Shown piece after piece: positions 1-11,206 of a DNA stretch of 44,528 bases. This DNA is from Plantago elongata. Lineage: Eukaryota; Streptophyta; Magnoliopsida; Lamiales; Plantaginaceae. The position numbers and the translations under genes are program-made. The stretch is from the NCBI GenBank assembly GCA_036897095.1, contig JAYMSP010000660.1, positions 1 through 44,528 of the forward strand, read 5' to 3'. The first letter of the stretch is position 1; each line of letters starts with the position of its first letter. The notes under the pieces are model-generated. The model did not search any database, had not been told where the DNA came from, and saw only the letters and a list, made by a program, of their open reading frames with translations.

Positions 1-658
1 TTGTTGACTAACATTCAAGTGCAAACTCCAAAAAAAAAAAAGGTCTGGGTGTAAAATCAAAGTGGGCTAAAAGGTTCTATTGAAAAATAAATTTTCTCTT
101 TTAAAATTATACTCTCTCCGTCCCAATCTCGACTTAATTCTCGCGTTGATTTTTTATGGTTAACTATTGTCAATTTTAATCTTCATCTACAAAGATAAAT
201 GGTAGTATAGCACAATTATATAATGAAATTTAAAAAATATTTTTTTAAATACAATTTTTTTAAAGTAAATTTGTTTTGCATATAAATTTACAATTACAAT
301 AATTGAACATGAATTATCATCAATGCATCGTTAAAATCTAATCATCAATTTCCACAGAGAGAATATAATTAATCACCAATTTTAAAAAATTAAACATGTA
401 ACCTCTTGAATACGAGATGTTTTAGTTTGTTCGACTATAAATATTTTGACTTTTTTAAGGTTAATTAAATTTTAAAATGATTGACAAAATAATCAACATG
501 TACATTTAAAGATTGTCTCGTGAAAGACTTACTACTCCGAAGTCCGGAACATATCATAACCAAATCATACTTTTTCCGTTGTGGATACAACTTCTTATTT
601 GATCTTAATTAATTTTACTTTGCCACCATCGTTCAGAAATTAATCCCCAAGTCATATT
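1..658. other. AT-rich left flank, no gene seen
   Basis: No coding region of any size. A Stowaway-like terminal motif (ACTCTCTCCGTCCCAATC) lies near 112-129 with no clear partner end nearby, so it is probably a MITE fragment. A second MITE-like edge (TACTACTCCGAAGTCCGGAA) begins near 530; see the finding on the retrotransposon insertion site. The rest is low-complexity AT-rich sequence. Confidence 0.5.
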
Positions 659-851
659 TGTTAAGAGAAGTATTAAGGGTGGTTAGTTGGTTAATATGAA
701 GTAGTTAAGTTAGTTAATATTATTATGTTCTTCAATATATAAGGAAGACATGAACTAAAATCCATTGTATTATATTCATTCATTGGAGTATATTTTCTTC
801 ATAAGATCAATATACAATTTTGGTTTTTTATCCTTGTTGATATTATTCACA
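659..851 (+). repeat. 5' LTR of the copia element
   Basis: A 193-bp direct repeat of 5697-5891, starting TGTTAAGAGAAG and ending CACA. A TATA-like stretch (TTCAATATATAAGG, around 733-746) could be its promoter. The primer-binding site follows at once. Confidence 0.93.
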
Positions 852-863
852 TGGTATCAGTAG
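852..863 (+). other. Primer-binding site of the copia element
   Basis: TGGTATCAG lies immediately after the 5' LTR. It matches the beginning of the classic plant copia primer site complementary to initiator-methionine tRNA, which fixes the LTR end and the strand of the element. Confidence 0.8.
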
Positions 864-1059
864 TTTTCAATCAATAATCGATCAATCAAATCCGATCAAC
901 TCAATTCCATTGCTCTGCTCTATTTTTCCCCATTTCTCTGCGATTTTGATCTACTGCAGCCGTTAGTTGCTGCTACATTCATTTGATTTTCCGAGCAGGA
1001 GTTCCTTTCCATCGATCAACCGTTCTTGAGCAGTTACTCGACAACTGAGCAGCTTCTTG

Positions 1060-2290
1060 GACGATTTCATGGCGGATTCAAGCTCTACAAGCGGCAATGC
1101 CATTCATCAACAAACAGGGGTCAGATCACCGGCCGCTTCACGTGCCAATTCATCCCTGAATCCGGCGGAAAACCAACTTTCCCCCTATTTCTACCACCCA
1201 TCTGATCATCCAGGCCTGCAAATCATCTCTGTCATCTTCAATGGTGCTAATTACGTTTCTTGGAGTAAATCTGTCATCCGTGCGTTGCAAGTGAAGAATA
1301 AATTTGCTCCCATCGATGGATCTCTTCCGGTACCTGCTGTTGATGACTTCATTCTGTATGATGCTTATGAACGAGCCAATGCTCTAGTTTTGGGATGGAT
1401 CAACCTTTCTCTACACGACGACATCAAGAACAACCTACTCTATTGCAATTCAGCCAGAGATGTATGGCTTGAGATCAAGTCCAGGTATGCTCAATCTGAT
1501 GGCCCTCGTGTTTTCACTTTAGAAAAGAACCTTGGTTCCATGTCCAAGGGTTCAATGTCTCTAACCCAATATTACAATCATTTCAAGAGTATTTGGGATG
1601 AATACATTAGCTTTAGACCTGTTTTGGCATGTTCTTGTGGTGCTTAATCCACCTGCACATGTGAGTTGATCCAAACACAGATGATCACCCAACAGAAGGA
1701 TGCAGTGATGAAGTTTCTTGTTGGTTTGGATGAGTCTTACGCTCACCTACGTAGCCAGCTTCTTCTGCAGAAACCATTCCCATCCTTATCCCAAGTGTAT
1801 TCTATATTACTGCAAGATGAATCACAAAGATCCTTGTTTCCACCTGCTGTCACAAGTCCATTGGATTCAGCTGCTATGATCAGCAGATCAACATTCTATC
1901 GGCCACCTCATATCAGGAACTTTTCTTCTCAAGGGAACACTACCAATCCTCAGTAGTTCAGATCATTTCAGAAAGATAAACCAAAGAAGAGATGCTTACA
2001 CTGTGGGTTAACAAATCATACTCAGGAGTCTTGCTTCCAGCTCATTGGGTATCCACCAGGTTGGAAACAACCCAACAAGCTTGCTTAGATGCCCAAAGCA
2101 AATGCAGCTGAGTCATACCATCCAGCTATGAGCAACAACACTGCAGATAATCCACTAATGGACCCTGCACTATACCAACAGTTCAACCAATTTACTCAGT
2201 TTTTGGCCTTTCAAAGGCATTCTCAGATTCAGCCTGCTGCACCTGCTCCTCATCACACAGCCAATGTTGCAGTGGCAACCTTACCTTAGT
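1060..2290 (+). pseudogene. gag region of the copia element (broken)
   Basis: The translated region has a copia gag N-terminus (motif YFYHPSDHPG followed by the NGANYVSWS motif), the usual gag helical region, and a CCHC zinc knuckle of the form CxxCGxxxHxxxxC near 1990-2040. It is the nucleocapsid part of the element and is broken. Confidence 0.85.
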
Positions 2291-2299
2291 CTGCTGATG

Positions 2300-5200
2300 A
2301 GATAATTCCCTCAGGTTTGCATGGCAAATCCTATTGTTTTATTGCAATTAATAGCATGACAACACAGTCTTGGATAGTGGACACTGGTGCCACTGATCAC
2401 ATGACTTGTGATGCTTCTCTGTATGTTTCTTCACCTATTTCAGTTAGAGTGCTTATCAAACTACCAAATAATAATTCCACAATTGCAGCACTCATGGGTG
2501 ATATCCATATATCTGATGATCTAACACTTAAAAATGTCCTTTTTGTCCTTACTTTCACCTACAACTTGCTATCCATCAGCAGCATCACAAAATTTTCTTC
2601 TTGCAATGTTTTATTCACTGCTAATCACTGTCTTCTGTTGAGTGCTAAACAAATGAATATGCAGGATCTGCTGTCTTTGAGAAGGATTGGGGATGCTAAT
2701 CAGAGAGATGGTCTTTACCATCTGAATTTCAACCCTTTAGACATCACTCATGATCATATTTCTGTTGATAATTATGTGTTCTCTGCAAATCTTACTAAAA
2801 TTGAAGATGTAAAGCTATGGCACTGTAGATTAGGCCCTGCATCATTCAAATGTCTTTCTAACATCCCAGTTTTAGCTCTCAAATGTAATCAAAAACACCA
2901 TTGTACTGTATTCCATTTTGCTAAACACAAGAGGTCTCAGTTTTCTCACAGCATTTCTACTTCATCTGCTATTTTTGATATTATCCATTGTGACATATGG
3001 GGACCATTTTCTACAGTTAGTGATCAAGGACACAAGTATTTTCTGACAATAGTAGATGATTTCAGTAGATGTACATGGGTATACCTCATGAAAACCAAAT
3101 CTGAAGTTAAAACACACATATATAGTTTTCATAATCTAATAAAGACACAATTCAATAAATCAATAAAATGCATTAGATCAGATAATGGTCCAGAATTCTC
3201 ACTTAAACATTTTTATAATGACCATGGCATCATTCATCAGACTTCATGCATATACACTCCTCAACAAAATGGCATTGTTGAACGCAAACACCAACATTTG
3301 CTTGAAGTAGCTAGAGCCTTATTGTTTCAATCAAATGTTGCTTTGTTTTATTGGTCTCACTGTGTCTTAACTGCTGCTCATATAATCAACAGGCTACCAA
3401 CTGAAGTGTTAAACCACAAAACACCCTTTCAGGTGTTATATGACAAGCCTGCTACCTATGACCACCTCAAAGCATTTGGTTGTTTATGCTACTGCAGCAC
3501 CATTAAAGAACTAAGGAACAAGTTTGATACTAGGGCTGAACAATGTGTTTTTCTTGGCTACCCATTAGGAGTTAAAGGATATAAGTTGTTGAATTTAAGC
3601 ACTAAGAAACTGCTCATTTCCAGAGATGTTAAGTTTTATGAGGATATATTTCCATTTGCTAACACAAATACTTCTTTACACTCTTCAGGCATGCCACCTA
3701 GTAATACTCCTGTGCATCATACTCAGTTTGATTACTATGATGATCATATACATCCATTTCAAAAAAATTCAACTACAGATGACTCTTCTTTTTCACACAT
3801 CCCTTCTACAAACAATGATACTTCTTCTTGTGATCTTCAGTTAACTCAACCTGCACTGCAGGATGAAATTGATACTCACACTTCATCTTGTTCTCCAGAT
3901 TCTCAGGTTTTAGCTGATGTTTCTTCACATACACTGCAGAATGATGGGGTTGCTCAAGAAAACCTCAGAAAATCATCAAGAATCAAATCAACACCAGCTC
4001 ATCTAAGAATCTATGATATAAAACTCCCACCTTCACTTACTCATCATTCTTCTGCTTTGCATTCATCTGTTTTATATCCTATTTCTGATTACCTTTCTAC
4101 AGCACAACTATCACATGATCATTTAGCATTCAATGCAGCTATTACTCCCGCTATAGAACCTAAGACATATAAGCAAGCTGCAAAATTCACAACTTGGCAA
4201 GAAGCTATGACCACTGAACTTAAAGCATTAGAGAAAACTCATACCTGGTCTTTAGTTTCTTTACCTGTAGATAAGCATATCAATGGGTGTGAATGGGTGT
4301 TTAAAATAAAACATAAAGCTGATGGATCTATAGAAAGATATAAGGCAAGACTAGTTGCAAAGGGGTATAATCAGGATGAGGGAGTAGATTATTTTCATAC
4401 ATATTCACCTGTTGCTAAACTTACATCTGTCAGACTTATGTTAGCACTGTCTTCTTCTAAGCATTGGAGTTTGCATCGATCTGATGTAAATAATGCATTT
4501 TTACATGGGGATCTTGATGAAGAGGTATACATGATGCCACCACCAGGTTATCTGGATGAAAATGATACTAGAGTCTGTAAGTTACATAAGAGTATTTATG
4601 GATTAAAACAAGCATCCAGACAATGCTTTCAAAAGTTGTCATCTTGTTTGATTGAATATGATTTTAAGCAATCCTTAGTTGATACTTCTTTGTTTATTCT
4701 TCATACACCTGATTGTTATATTGCCTTGATTTGCTATGTTGATGATATCATCATTGCAGGACCTGATGAATAGGCCATTATCAAGCTCAAACAACACTTA
4801 CATAATGCCTTTACTATAAAGGACCTTGGTATACTAAAATACATGTTAGGTGTTGAGGTTGCAAGGAATCCTGAAGGTATATCTATCTGTCAACGGAAAT
4901 ACACTCTAGATATCTTAGCTGATACGGGGTATTTAGCTTGTAAACCACTTGACACTCCAATGGACAGCAAACAGCTCTTTTCTACTGAAGCTTCTCCCCT
5001 TCTGTCAGATGGTTCAGAATTTCAAAGGCTTATTGGTAGGTTGATGTATTTGACTATCACCAGACCTGATATAGCCTATGCATTACAAACTTTGAGTCAG
5101 CACATGTCTGCACCAACTGAAGCTCATATGAAAGCTGCATACAGAGTCTTGAGATACTTGAAGAAAAATCCTGGCAAAGGATTGTTCTACCCTGCAGACT

Positions 5201-5690
5201 GAAGCTCCAATCTGTCAACTTATTGTGACAGTGATTGGGCAAGGTGTGCAGACACCAAAAGAAGTATTACAGGTTTTGGTATCTATCTTGGTCAATCCCT
5301 GGTTTCATGGAAATCAAAGAAGCAGCCAACAGTTAGCCGTTCTTCAGCTGAGGCTGAATACAGGGCATTGGCATACACTGTTTGTTAAGTCCAATGGTTG
5401 GTGTATCTGCTCAGGAATTTTGGTGTCTGTTCACAGCTTCCAGTTGCTATTTATACTGATTCGAAGAGTGCCATTTGTATAGCTGAAAATCCAGTTCTTC
5501 ATGAGAAGACAAAGCATATACAAATAGACTATCACTTCACAAGAGAGAAGCTCAAGGAAGGGGTTATCAAGATCATCCATGTTCCATCCATTGAGAATAT
5601 GGCTGATGTATTTACAAAACCTTTGTCATTTGATTCATTTTCTTCTTTGACATCCAAGATGCATCTTGGAGATATCCATATGCATCTTTA
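2300..5690 (+). pseudogene. pol region of the copia element (broken)
   Basis: Domains in copia order: aspartic protease (WIVDTGATDHM, around 2370); integrase with a GAG-pre-integrase segment (around 2815-2960) and a DDE core (HCDIWGPF, SDNGPEF and the ERKHQHLLE motif, around 2980-3320); reverse transcriptase (from around 4270, with the YVDDIIIAG catalytic box near 4735); RNase H (DSKSAICIAENP and the HFTREKL tail, around 5460-5560). The integrase-before-RT order is what identifies copia. The region is broken. Confidence 0.9.
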
Positions 5691-5696
5691 GGGGGG
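5687..5696 (+). other. Polypurine tract of the copia element
   Basis: A short purine run (AGGGGGG) ends directly at the TG of the 3' LTR, the expected site for plus-strand priming in this family. Confidence 0.75.
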
Positions 5697-5891
5697 TGCT
5701 AAGAGAAGTATTAAGAGTGGTTAGTTGGTTAATATGAAGTAGTTAAGTTAGTTAATATTGTTATGTTCTTCAATATATATAAGGAAGACATTAACCAAAA
5801 TCCATTGTATTGTATTCATTCATTGGAGTATATTTTCTCCATAAGATCAATATACAATTTTGGTTCTTGATCCTTGTTGATATTATTCCCA
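5697..5891 (+). repeat. 3' LTR of the copia element
   Basis: A 195-bp direct repeat of 659-851, starting TGCTAAGAGAAG and ending CCCA, followed by target duplication copy ATATT at 5892-5896. Divergence from the 5' LTR is about 5-6%. Confidence 0.93.
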
Positions 5892-5896
5892 ATATT

Positions 5897-6214
5897 ATTA
5901 ACGAAATTTTTTGATGATACTTATTACACTTTCATAATTATGATTAATCTTTAACAAAGTTAGATCTTAAAAAAACAAAAAAAATCAAACAAGAAATTTT
6001 GATCGAAATGGTGGAAGTAGTATTAGTTAAATTAGAAAATACTCACCCCGTCACAAAGAACATATATATTTATTTTTGCCATTAAATTTCGAATCATGTT
6101 AAAAGGCCTTGTCATATTATTCTATTCCAGAAAGGTATTGTGATAGTAATACACATCAAAACTTCCATTTGTTTTTTTTCTCTAGATTAAAGCATGCACA
6201 TAGTTTTGATTCCA
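5897..6214. other. Retrotransposon 3' flank, MITE remnants
   Basis: AT-rich DNA without a gene. A degenerate Stowaway-like end (GAAATGGTGGAAGTAGTATT, near 6006-6025) and a Stowaway-like start (ATACTCACCCCGTCACAAAG, near 6039-6058) are visible. The first may be the right half of a MITE split by the copia element. Support is weak. Confidence 0.35.
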
Positions 6215-6461
6215 GATTTATGTCCCACCAACGTCGCATTTACAGAGGCGGGGGGTTTGTGGTAGTTACAGAGGCATTCCTTTTGCTTCTTCAGAATGGT
6301 AACAACACTCTTTGGACGGTGTCTTTGCCTACTAGGGCTGGGAGACAAGATTTCAGCTTCTCTTCTATGCAGATGGCGACTGCCGTGGAGTTCGGTTGCT
6401 CCACCACCAGTATGATAAAGATGCATAACATGGCAATGCTGGAAAAGCAAGACTTGCTCAT
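6215..6461 (-). pseudogene. Decayed type 2 lipid transfer protein
   Basis: This is a broken relative of the intact nsLTP at 8458-8745. Reading from the ATG at 6461, the signal peptide is kept (MSKSCFSSIAMLCIFIILVV), and SCLPAL corresponds to PCLPAL of the intact gene. After about codon 50 a one-base frameshift moves the Glu-Cys-Cys motif out of frame. The segment with CLCNY (CLCGY in the intact copy) then reads on in another frame. The 3' part is shortened and the last two cysteines are not recognisable. The upstream region also matches, including the TATA box at 6542-6549, so promoter and coding DNA were duplicated together. A functional product is unlikely. The 3' boundary is approximate. 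Confidence 0.85.
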
Positions 6462-6541
6462 CTTAAAGTTTTTTTGTAATCAAATGAAGTGAAACTGATT
6501 TTCTTTATGCTTGATGGATGGTATTGGTGCCACTAGTATGG

Positions 6542-6549
6542 TATTTATA
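6542..6549 (-). promoter_or_regulatory. Relic TATA box of the nsLTP pseudogene
   Basis: TATAAATA on the minus strand, about 80 bp upstream of the relic ATG, in the same sequence context (GGTATTTATAGG on the plus strand) as the TATA boxes of the two intact nsLTP genes. Confidence 0.6.
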
Positions 6550-8154
6550 GGGGTAGATGATATGATTAGAAAATAGTTTTTTGTAATAATATTAAAGCCA
6601 AATATTAAAGTATAAGTTTTGACCGAATGAAAATTTGAAGAAACAATTTTAGAAAATGTTTTTGTGACCGTGCGTAAACAATTTATCTAGAAACGAATAT
6701 AAATTGTTATAAGAAATTATTAATATTATTAATTAAAAAAATTGTTCCCAACATTAGAATTTTTTTCTATTACATCAAGACATTTTGCAAACATAGACGT
6801 AATTTTATATGTAGTATAAGGTTGTCTGTTATGAGATTTTATATTAATTTTATAATTTTATTTTATTAGTTTTCTTCCTTTTGTAGTTATATTAACTTTT
6901 TATGAAACCGTTACAGTACCTTTATCAGTATCTCTCACCTTTATTGTTGGTTTCTTAAGAGTCTCTTGAAAAAAAAAAATACTTTCTTTGTGTTCAAGAA
7001 ATTAATTCATTTACAAATTATTACTGATGCACAATTTTTTACAAAAAGTAAAAGAAAATATAGAATCTGAAAAATGTTGGGGAAATTGTACTTTTAGTTA
7101 GTACTAAAATGTGTCTTTCATAATATTGTAAACTTAATATTGTTTATTAATTTTATTGATTATAGGTAAGCTTTTTTTCCAGTACTATATGAAATTTTAT
7201 ATAACGGATAAAAATAAAAGATATATGAACATTTGAAAATTAATAATGGTCACTGAGGAAATTAAAAAGGAACAATATTTATACGTTGGTGCCATCTGGT
7301 TTGGTAAAATAGGAAGCGTCCCAGTGGCGAAGCCACCCTTACCAGTACCCCGTGCTCGACACGGGAATTGGTTTTCAAAATATTCCACAAGTATATATGA
7401 TCAATTTTTATTTTCGTTTGATATTTAATCTCTTGCAATAACGTTTATAATAAAAATAAAAGAAAAGGGCGTACAAACATTTAATATAAAAAAAGATGTA
7501 CATACTTTAAGACTAGCACTTATAATTTAGGGTTTAGAACATCAATGTTTTCAATAATGAAAAGTTGTTTGTTTCGCATAATTTAATATTTTTATTAACA
7601 ATATTAATTATCTATATTCAAATTAAAAATATAGACAGATCTTCGTCCCGAAAAATTTCATGTATATTAGGATTGACGTGTAATTTTAAGTAAAAACGCA
7701 ATTAATAATAAATTTTTAATTACAAAATGTGTAATTTGTGTGTAGAATTGATATTTATCATTAATTGTTAGGCGTGGGGTCATTTTTTGTAAAAAAAAAT
7801 ATAATGGATCTAAGTTATATGAATAAGTAAAAAATGACTACTTGTATGAGTAATGTAAGAATTAAATTTTTATTATATTTATTTAAAGTCAAGCTTGATC
7901 ACGGATTTTGAGAAAAAAATCTCACTTCACCACTAATCCTTCCAGCTCCTTTTCTAATATTCATGTATTAAGCTCATAAGTTTGGGACGCATCCTCTTTA
8001 CTAAAGGGCTAATTTTCAAAGAACTGTATCGATATGATTTATATTTTTTATAATTCACGGTTACTCGAAAAGTTTATTATCAACTATAGTACGTATGATA
8101 CCGGTCACAAAATAAATCTCACATCCTCCCCGGTGCAATATAATGAAGAATGTA
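6550..8154. other. AT-rich intergenic DNA with repeat fragments
   Basis: No gene. Around 7318-7370 lies a GC-richer fragment (CCAGTGGCGAAGCCACCC, then CCCCGTGCTCGACACGGG) of a kind often met in plant repeats. It is flanked by two similar AT-rich stretches (about 7196-7235 and 7445-7485, both with ATAAAAATAAAAGA), suggesting an inserted or duplicated repeat. Its family is not identified. Confidence 0.4.
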
Positions 8155-8297
8155 GGGGCCGATTGAACGAGCATTTAAATGATCCCATTTAATTCGATGA
8201 AATTTGGCCTAAAATACACTTTAAATACCTTCATTTTAATTTCATTTCAAACACAATTTCATCAAAATTCCCATTCAAATGTCATGTCAATCAGCCC
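8155..8297. mobile_element. Short MITE-like element, inverted ends
   Basis: A segment of about 143 bp whose ends are imperfect inverted repeats. It starts GGGGCCGATTGAACGAGCAT and the reverse complement of its end starts GGGCTGATTGACATGACATT. There is no coding capacity. The target duplication is unclear, so the superfamily (hAT or PIF/Harbinger type) is not settled. A longer relative with a similar left end lies near 37090. Confidence 0.5.
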
Positions 8298-8457
8298 GTA
8301 AACACCAGCCACATATCAAATTAATCTGATTTTCATACAAAGCAAAATAAATTAGAAGGCCTTTCATCATATTATTCTATTTCACAAGAAAAGGCATACA
8401 TACTATTCAATATGCATCGTAACATTTGGTTTTTCCTTTATTTATTTATATGGTTTA

Positions 8458-8745
8458 TCAACAGGAAGGGATTGCAACACCACATTTAGCTGCGATTTTC
8501 TGGGCGTTAGGGTTGCTGAGGTACTTTCCCAGACTAGGATCTTTGATGTAGCCGCAGAGGCAGGGCTCTTGCTGCTTCAGATTGTCACAACACTCTTTGG
8601 GCGGATCCCCTCCGCCTGTTAGTGCGGGGAGACATGGACTCAGCTTCACTGGGTTGCAGTCGACTGCCGCAGAGTTCTGTACCTTCACTACCAGGATGAT
8701 AAAGAGGCATAACATGGCAACGCTTAAAAAACTGGATTTCTTCAT
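8458..8745 (-). CDS. Type 2 non-specific lipid transfer protein
   Basis: A 95-residue secreted protein. Residues 1 to about 27 are a signal peptide (MKKSSFLSVAMLCLFIILVV, then a small-residue cleavage region NSAA). The mature part has the eight-cysteine motif of type 2 nsLTPs with exact spacing: C-7-C-13-CC-8-C-1-C-23-C-6-C, with hydrophobic Leu between the CxC cysteines as usual for type 2. Such proteins bind lipids in a four-disulfide helical fold in the apoplast. The ATG at 8745 is chosen because it begins the signal peptide; an in-frame upstream ATG at 8814 would place 23 polar residues before it and overlaps the TATA region. There is no intron. A tandem relative lies at 12855-13145 and a dead one at 6215-6461. 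The lipid ligand cannot be told. Confidence 0.93.
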   Translation of the reverse strand: MKKSSFLSVAMLCLFIILVVKVQNSAAVDCNPVKLSPCLPALTGGGDPPKECCDNLKQQEPCLCGYIKDPSLGKYLSNPNAQKIAAKCGVAIPSC

Positions 8746-8817
8746 CTTTAAGCTTTTGTAATGAAGTGGAGTAAAACTGTTTGTGAGTTTATATCTAATG
8801 ATCAATGGTAGCATTGG

Positions 8818-8825
8818 TATTTATA
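8818..8825 (-). promoter_or_regulatory. TATA box of the nsLTP gene
   Basis: TATAAATA on the minus strand, 73 bp upstream of the ATG at 8745. It is shared in position and context with the other two nsLTP copies, which supports the start choice. Confidence 0.65.
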
Positions 8826-8979
8826 GGTGCAGATGTGACTATAGTTAACTTGTTGCCTTGAATCAATTAGTATAATTATTTTCTTGGGGTTTTTGAAGTT
8901 AGCCAAATACGCTTATCCATCAACAGTATAAATTACCAATGACTAGCATGAGACTGTAAATTTCCTTGAGAGTTGAGAT

Positions 8980-10239
8980 GGGAGAAAGTCACTTTTGGTC
9001 CACAACTATGGATTTTTTTTACGCGCAATCACCACTTTGCACTCGTTATGATTTTTAGTCCACAACTTAGATGAATTGGCAAATTTAGTCATGATTCGTC
9101 GAATTTCGTCGAGCGATAAAAACACGCTCCGTTGGCTGACTTGGCATGACACCTCAATTAAATTCTAGCTTACATATCAGTCATCCCTATACACACCATC
9201 TCCTTCTTTGATTTCTTCCTCCACCACCACAGTCCACCACTCCATCGACCACCCTATGTGCACTGCACCTCTCCACCATCGACCTCTACATCGCCTTCAC
9301 TCTTCATCATCACCAGTCACCACCGATTTGTCTCGCCACCTCCTCCCAACGTGATCACCATAATCGCGACCCCTCCCTCATCGCCGTCGAACCATCTTCG
9401 CAGCCACGATCGGAAGTGCGTCGATCCTGCACCCACGCCTTTATCGACCTCGACCCTTCTCCCTGAGATCGAAGCATCTCTATCGCCACAAAGAAATTCA
9501 AAATTGAATTAACGCATTTACCCCACCCAGATCGAAATCAAATAGGGAAGAAAATACCGAAAGCGAAACGAGATGGAATCGACAGAGGTGGATGGACGAA
9601 TGGTGGTGGATTCGGAGTAGATATGGTGGTTGGTTTCGAAATCGTTGATGGCGGTGGTGTGGCTGGACGGAGATGGTAAAGTGAGGCGGTGAAAGGGGCG
9701 GCGGAGGACGAATGGTGGTGGATGCGGAGTAGATATGGTGGTTGGTTTCGGAATCGATGATGGCGGTGGTGTGGTTGGACAGAGATGGTAAAGTGAGGCG
9801 GTGAAAGGGGCGGCGGAGGACGAATGGTGGTGGATTCGGAGTAGATATGGCGGTTGGTTTCGAAATCGATGATGGCGGCGGTGTGGCTGGATGGAGATGG
9901 TAAAGTGAGGCGGTGAAAGGGGCGGCGGAGGAGGTGAGGGCGAGTGGCTGAGGAAGGCAATGGAGAAGCAAGAAAACGAAGAAGAAGACGATGGAGGCTG
10001 TGTCCCAATCTGAAGTGTTTAATTTCGTTGAGGTGTCACGCCAAGTAAGCCAACGAAGTGTGGCCAGATCGCCCAATCAGCCGAAAAATGCCAGCTAGGC
10101 TCAGTTCGCCGGTAATTCGGCGAATTAGGACTAAATTTGCCAATTCGTCTAAGTTGTGGACTAAAAATCACAACGAGTGCAAAGTGGTGATTGCGCGTCA
10201 AAAATACCCATAGTTGTGGACCAAAAGTGCCTTTCTCCC
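8980..10239. mobile_element. Non-autonomous Mutator-like element (MULE)
   Basis: A 1,260-bp element with long terminal inverted repeats: left arm about 8980-9168, right arm about 10019-10239. The outer 130 bp or so are nearly identical (GGGAGAAAG followed by CACTTTTGGTCC) and the inner parts are shared less well. Flanks are AGTTGAGAT (8971-8979) and AGTTAAGAT (10240-10248), a 9-bp target duplication with one mismatch. Long TIRs plus a 9-bp duplication are the Mutator signature. There is no transposase. The interior holds a C-rich left part and three tandem 112-bp units; long Pro/Ser/Thr/His-rich open frames there follow from base composition and repetition. The TIRs are close to each other, so the insertion is fairly recent. 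Confidence 0.85.
9595..9930. repeat. Three tandem 112-bp units inside the MULE
   Basis: Units begin with GACGAATGGTGGTGGAT at 9595, 9707 and 9819, exactly 112 bp apart, and differ at only a few positions. They are G-rich on the plus strand (GGCGG, GGTGG words). Because 112 is not a multiple of three, an open frame running through them shifts frame between units, so they are not a protein repeat. Confidence 0.9.
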
Positions 10240-10248
10240 AGTTAAGAT

Positions 10249-11206
10249 GCATGTATCTTTTCATATTTTGCGAAAAGAGTTGGTTCAATTGGTAACATAA
10301 TCGGATTTGTATGATACTTCAAGCAAAATGATAAGGCTCTGATGATGACAAACTAACAAATTTTATAACAAAAAAGGAAGAATGTTAACAAATTAAAATT
10401 TTAAAGATTAGGGAGAAACGTTCAAGAAAGTAACCTCAAAACCTACATTGCATTATTGGCCTTGAAGACAAAACAAAATGTGTAATGTTTTCCAAACAGA
10501 GAATGATGCAGTTTGATGAGCTAATATCAAAACTCTACTACAATACAATAAAACAAACTCATTTCCAAACCTCCAGCCACTCTAAGCAAATTCACCACCA
10601 GCCCACCGCACCCACCACCACTACCGCTCCTCTACCGCGTACGTCGGCTCTTCTCTACCCACTGCAACCACATCCACACATCTAATACGCCAATATCTCT
10701 TCAAAATATTTATATTTCATTTTTTCTTCTACAGACCATTTCATTTACTACAAAAACTTTTGAAAGTTCAACTTTTTATGAGAGTTCTGAAAGTCTTGTA
10801 TTATTGTAAATTAATTGTGCAACGTTGTATGTAAATTGTGTATTTTTGTGTAATTGCAAATTGTGTATTATTATATACTAATTGTGCGGCTGGATCTTTT
10901 CATTTAACACTCACGATTTTTCGGACTCTCAGAAGAATTTCTCTTTATTTAATTGAATTTCAAACTTTTTAGTCAAGTTAAATTCGAACTTTGTGAGTTT
11001 ATGAATTCACGAGCCGAGTTAAATTCGAACTTTTGAGTTGTTAAGATTTTATTATAGAAAGAAGAAGGAAAAAAAGAAAAGAGCTCACGTACTCGAAAAA
11101 TAGAATTTACTAACAAGCTCAATATATGAAGCTTGAGTGAGCTTAGATCAGATTTTACTTAATTAACAAGTCGAGCTCTCCACTTGTTTGCAGCCCTACT
11201 CATAAT
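10249..11206. other. Intergenic DNA with GAGCTCG-type repeat
   Basis: No gene. From about 10950 to 11196 the sequence carries words such as CACGAGCCGAGTTAAATTCG, GAGCTC and CAAGTCGAGCTCTCC and ends TGTTTGCAGCCCTA. These resemble degenerate hAT-like non-autonomous repeats with ends of the type GGGNTGCAAA. A possible relative is at 13499-13850. Boundaries and family are uncertain. Confidence 0.35.

Larger units (their letters stand above)
659..5891 (+). mobile_element. Ty1/copia LTR retrotransposon, broken
   Basis: This is a Ty1/copia element of about 5.2 kb with short LTRs of 193 and 195 bp. Each LTR starts TG and ends CA. The 5-bp sequence ATATT flanks both sides (654-658 and 5892-5896), an exact target-site duplication, so both ends are present. 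The order gag, protease, integrase, reverse transcriptase, RNase H is diagnostic of copia rather than gypsy. Short LTRs and the gag type suggest an Ale/Retrofit-like lineage, which is a guess. The coding part is broken, with roughly half a dozen breaks. The LTRs differ at about 11 aligned positions plus one short indel, about 5-6%, which suggests an age of a few million years at usual plant rates. It is a fossil, although its parts are easily recognised. Confidence 0.95.

Noticed and set aside
9258-10076. Several long Pro/Ser/His-rich open frames on both strands
   Set aside because: They lie inside the MULE and follow from its C-rich/G-rich composition and tandem 112-bp units; the unit length is not a multiple of three, so there is no consistent protein repeat.
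10266-10360. Words like a tRNA B-box or snoRNA C-box (GGTTCAATTGG, TGATGATG)
   Set aside because: No cloverleaf, no paired A box at the right distance, and no matching D box or terminal stem.
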